Assembly: GCF_003951285.1 (NCBI RefSeq)
Contig: NZ_RXFQ01000006.1
Location: 62,001-126,000 of the forward strand
Length of the DNA: 64,000 nucleotides
Direction: 5' to 3'
Source: Variovorax beijingensis
GTDB taxonomy: Bacteria; Pseudomonadota; Gammaproteobacteria; Burkholderiales; Burkholderiaceae_C
Shown in pieces: positions 62,997-64,000 of this stretch. The first letter of the stretch is position 1. Every line of letters starts with the position of its first letter. Below the pieces are notes generated by a model. It was not told the origin of the DNA. It did not search any database and saw only the letters and a program-made list of their open reading frames with translations. A program made the translations under genes and the position numbers.

Positions 62997-64000
62997 ACGA
63001 TATCCGCCGCACGATCCTGTGGGTGATTTTTGGTTTCTCGCTGGTGCTGCTGTGGGACCAATGGCAGGTCTTCAACGGCAACAAGCCGACCTTCCTGCCA
63101 TCGAGCAAGCCGGCCGCCGTGGCCAGCGCTCCGGCAGGCACCACGCCAGCCGCCGGCAACGGCGTGCCCACCGCATCCGCCGCCAGCGGCAGCGCGGGCG
63201 CCGTGCCCACGCAGGCCGCGCCCGCGGCGCCGCGCGAGCAGGTCAACGTGACCACCGACCTGTTCAAGGCGGTGATCGACAGCGAAGGCGCCACGGTCAA
63301 CTACCTCGAACTGCTCAAGTACGACGAGGCCGACCACACCAAGCATGTCGTGCTGTTCGAGAATGCCTCGCCGGCCACCCGCTACCTGGCGCAGACCGGC
63401 CTGCTGAACCCCGTCGATACCGGCGACCGCTTCCCCAACCACCTGACGCCGATGGCGCCGAAAGCCGGTCCGCGCGAAATGGCCGAAGGCCAGAACACGC
63501 TGGAGGTGGGCTTCGAAAGCGCGCCGGTCGGCGGCCTGAAGTACGTCAAGACCTACATCTTCAACCGCGGCGACTACACCATCGGCGTGCGCCACGAGGT
63601 CGTCAACGTGAGCGACCAGCCGCGCGATGCGCAGCTCTACATGCAGCTGCTGCGCCACGGCACGGTGGCCGCCGGCACGATGTTCGGCACCAACACCTTC
63701 ACCGGTCCGGCCGCCTACACCAACGAGAAGAAGTTCCACAAGCTCGACTTCTCGGACATTGCCAAGGGCAAGGTCCAGCCGCCCCCGCCCGCCAACGATG
63801 GCTGGATTGCCATGGTGCAGCACTACTTCGTGTCGGCCTGGCTGCTCAAGGGCGACCCGGCCAGCGAACAGCTCAAGCGCGAATTCCGCGTGAAGGACCT
63901 GGGCGACAATCTCTACACCGTCGCCATGGTGGCGACGCTGCCGAAGATCGCGCCGGGACAGACGCAGGTGGTCAACAGCGCCTTGTTCGCCGGCCCCGAG
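62993..64000 (+). CDS. yidC: Membrane protein insertase YidC, N-terminal part (runs off window)
   Basis: Visible 336 residues: MNDIRRTILWVIFGFSLVLLW is the N-terminal signal-anchor, an Ala/Pro-rich linker follows, and then the large periplasmic domain P1 (VNVTTDLFKAVIDSEGATV, YTIGVRHEVVNVSDQPRDAQL). The membrane insertase core lies beyond the window end. YidC inserts and folds inner-membrane proteins with or without SecYEG. Confidence 0.97.
   Translation, partial: MNDIRRTILWVIFGFSLVLLWDQWQVFNGNKPTFLPSSKPAAVASAPAGTTPAAGNGVPTASAASGSAGAVPTQAAPAAPREQVNVTTDLFKAVIDSEGATVNYLELLKYDEADHTKHVVLFENASPATRYLAQTGLLNPVDTGDRFPNHLTPMAPKAGPREMAEGQNTLEVGFESAPVGGLKYVKTYIFNRGDYTIGVRHEVVNVSDQPRDAQLYMQLLRHGTVAAGTMFGTNTFTGPAAYTNEKKFHKLDFSDIAKGKVQPPPPANDGWIAMVQHYFVSAWLLKGDPASEQLKREFRVKDLGDNLYTVAMVATLPKIAPGQTQVVNSALFAGPE

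Overview
The window is about 64 kb of GC-rich chromosomal DNA from a betaproteobacterium of the family Comamonadaceae, most likely Variovorax or a close relative. This placement rests on gene order (parB, hydrolase, parA, lysE, rsmG, mnmG; gyrB, dnaN, dnaA, rpmH, rnpA, yidD, yidC), on protein sequences such as the PHA phasin, beta-class GST and CysB, and on short dispersed hairpins common in this family. I saw no tRNA, rRNA, CRISPR array, insertion sequence or prophage. It is core, origin-proximal chromosome.

Layout. 1-9 kb: end of minD, minE, a TetR-controlled serine hydrolase with a 37-residue peptide, cysB, a GDSL esterase, a CYTH protein, cobalamin adenosyltransferase and an FAD-linked oxidase. 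9-16 kb: a CsgG-like lipoprotein, then the left-facing segregation and tRNA-modification block (parB, hydrolase, parA, lysE, rsmG, mnmG) with two parS sites inside rsmG and mnmG. 16-29.8 kb: GST, an enoyl-CoA hydratase/AtuA pair, ene-reductase, RidA, a two-component system, a minimal ketosynthase/ACP/esterase operon, and a divergent copper module (copA against copZ-cueR).

30.9-31.4 kb is a 525-bp gene-free, AT-richer stretch. It has two perfect DnaA boxes, a degenerate third box followed by a GC cluster, four CTA triplets in a row and an AT tract. This is the layout of a basal origin-unwinding element, so I propose it as a candidate oriC about 30 kb from dnaA.

31.4-43.3 kb looks like one envelope-stress module: creB-creC, then creD and PBP1A transcribed leftward. 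Divergent from creD is a VIT/VWA protein with a PEP-CTERM-like tail, its exosortase, an EpsI-like protein and an unusual transglycosylase. A perfect CreB tag (TTCAC-N6-TTCAC) lies between the two divergent operons. This is the most interesting system in the window.

43-56 kb: acetyltransferase, pirin, flavodoxin-type reductase, Spy/CpxP-like protein, the ybhP-clsB-ybhN lipid cluster, a PagL-type lipid A deacylase, phasin, metallophosphoesterase, two tandem paralogous secreted proteins and a JmjC/cupin-like protein. 56-64 kb: gyrB, dnaN and dnaA on the minus strand; rpmH, rnpA, yidD and the start of yidC on the plus strand.
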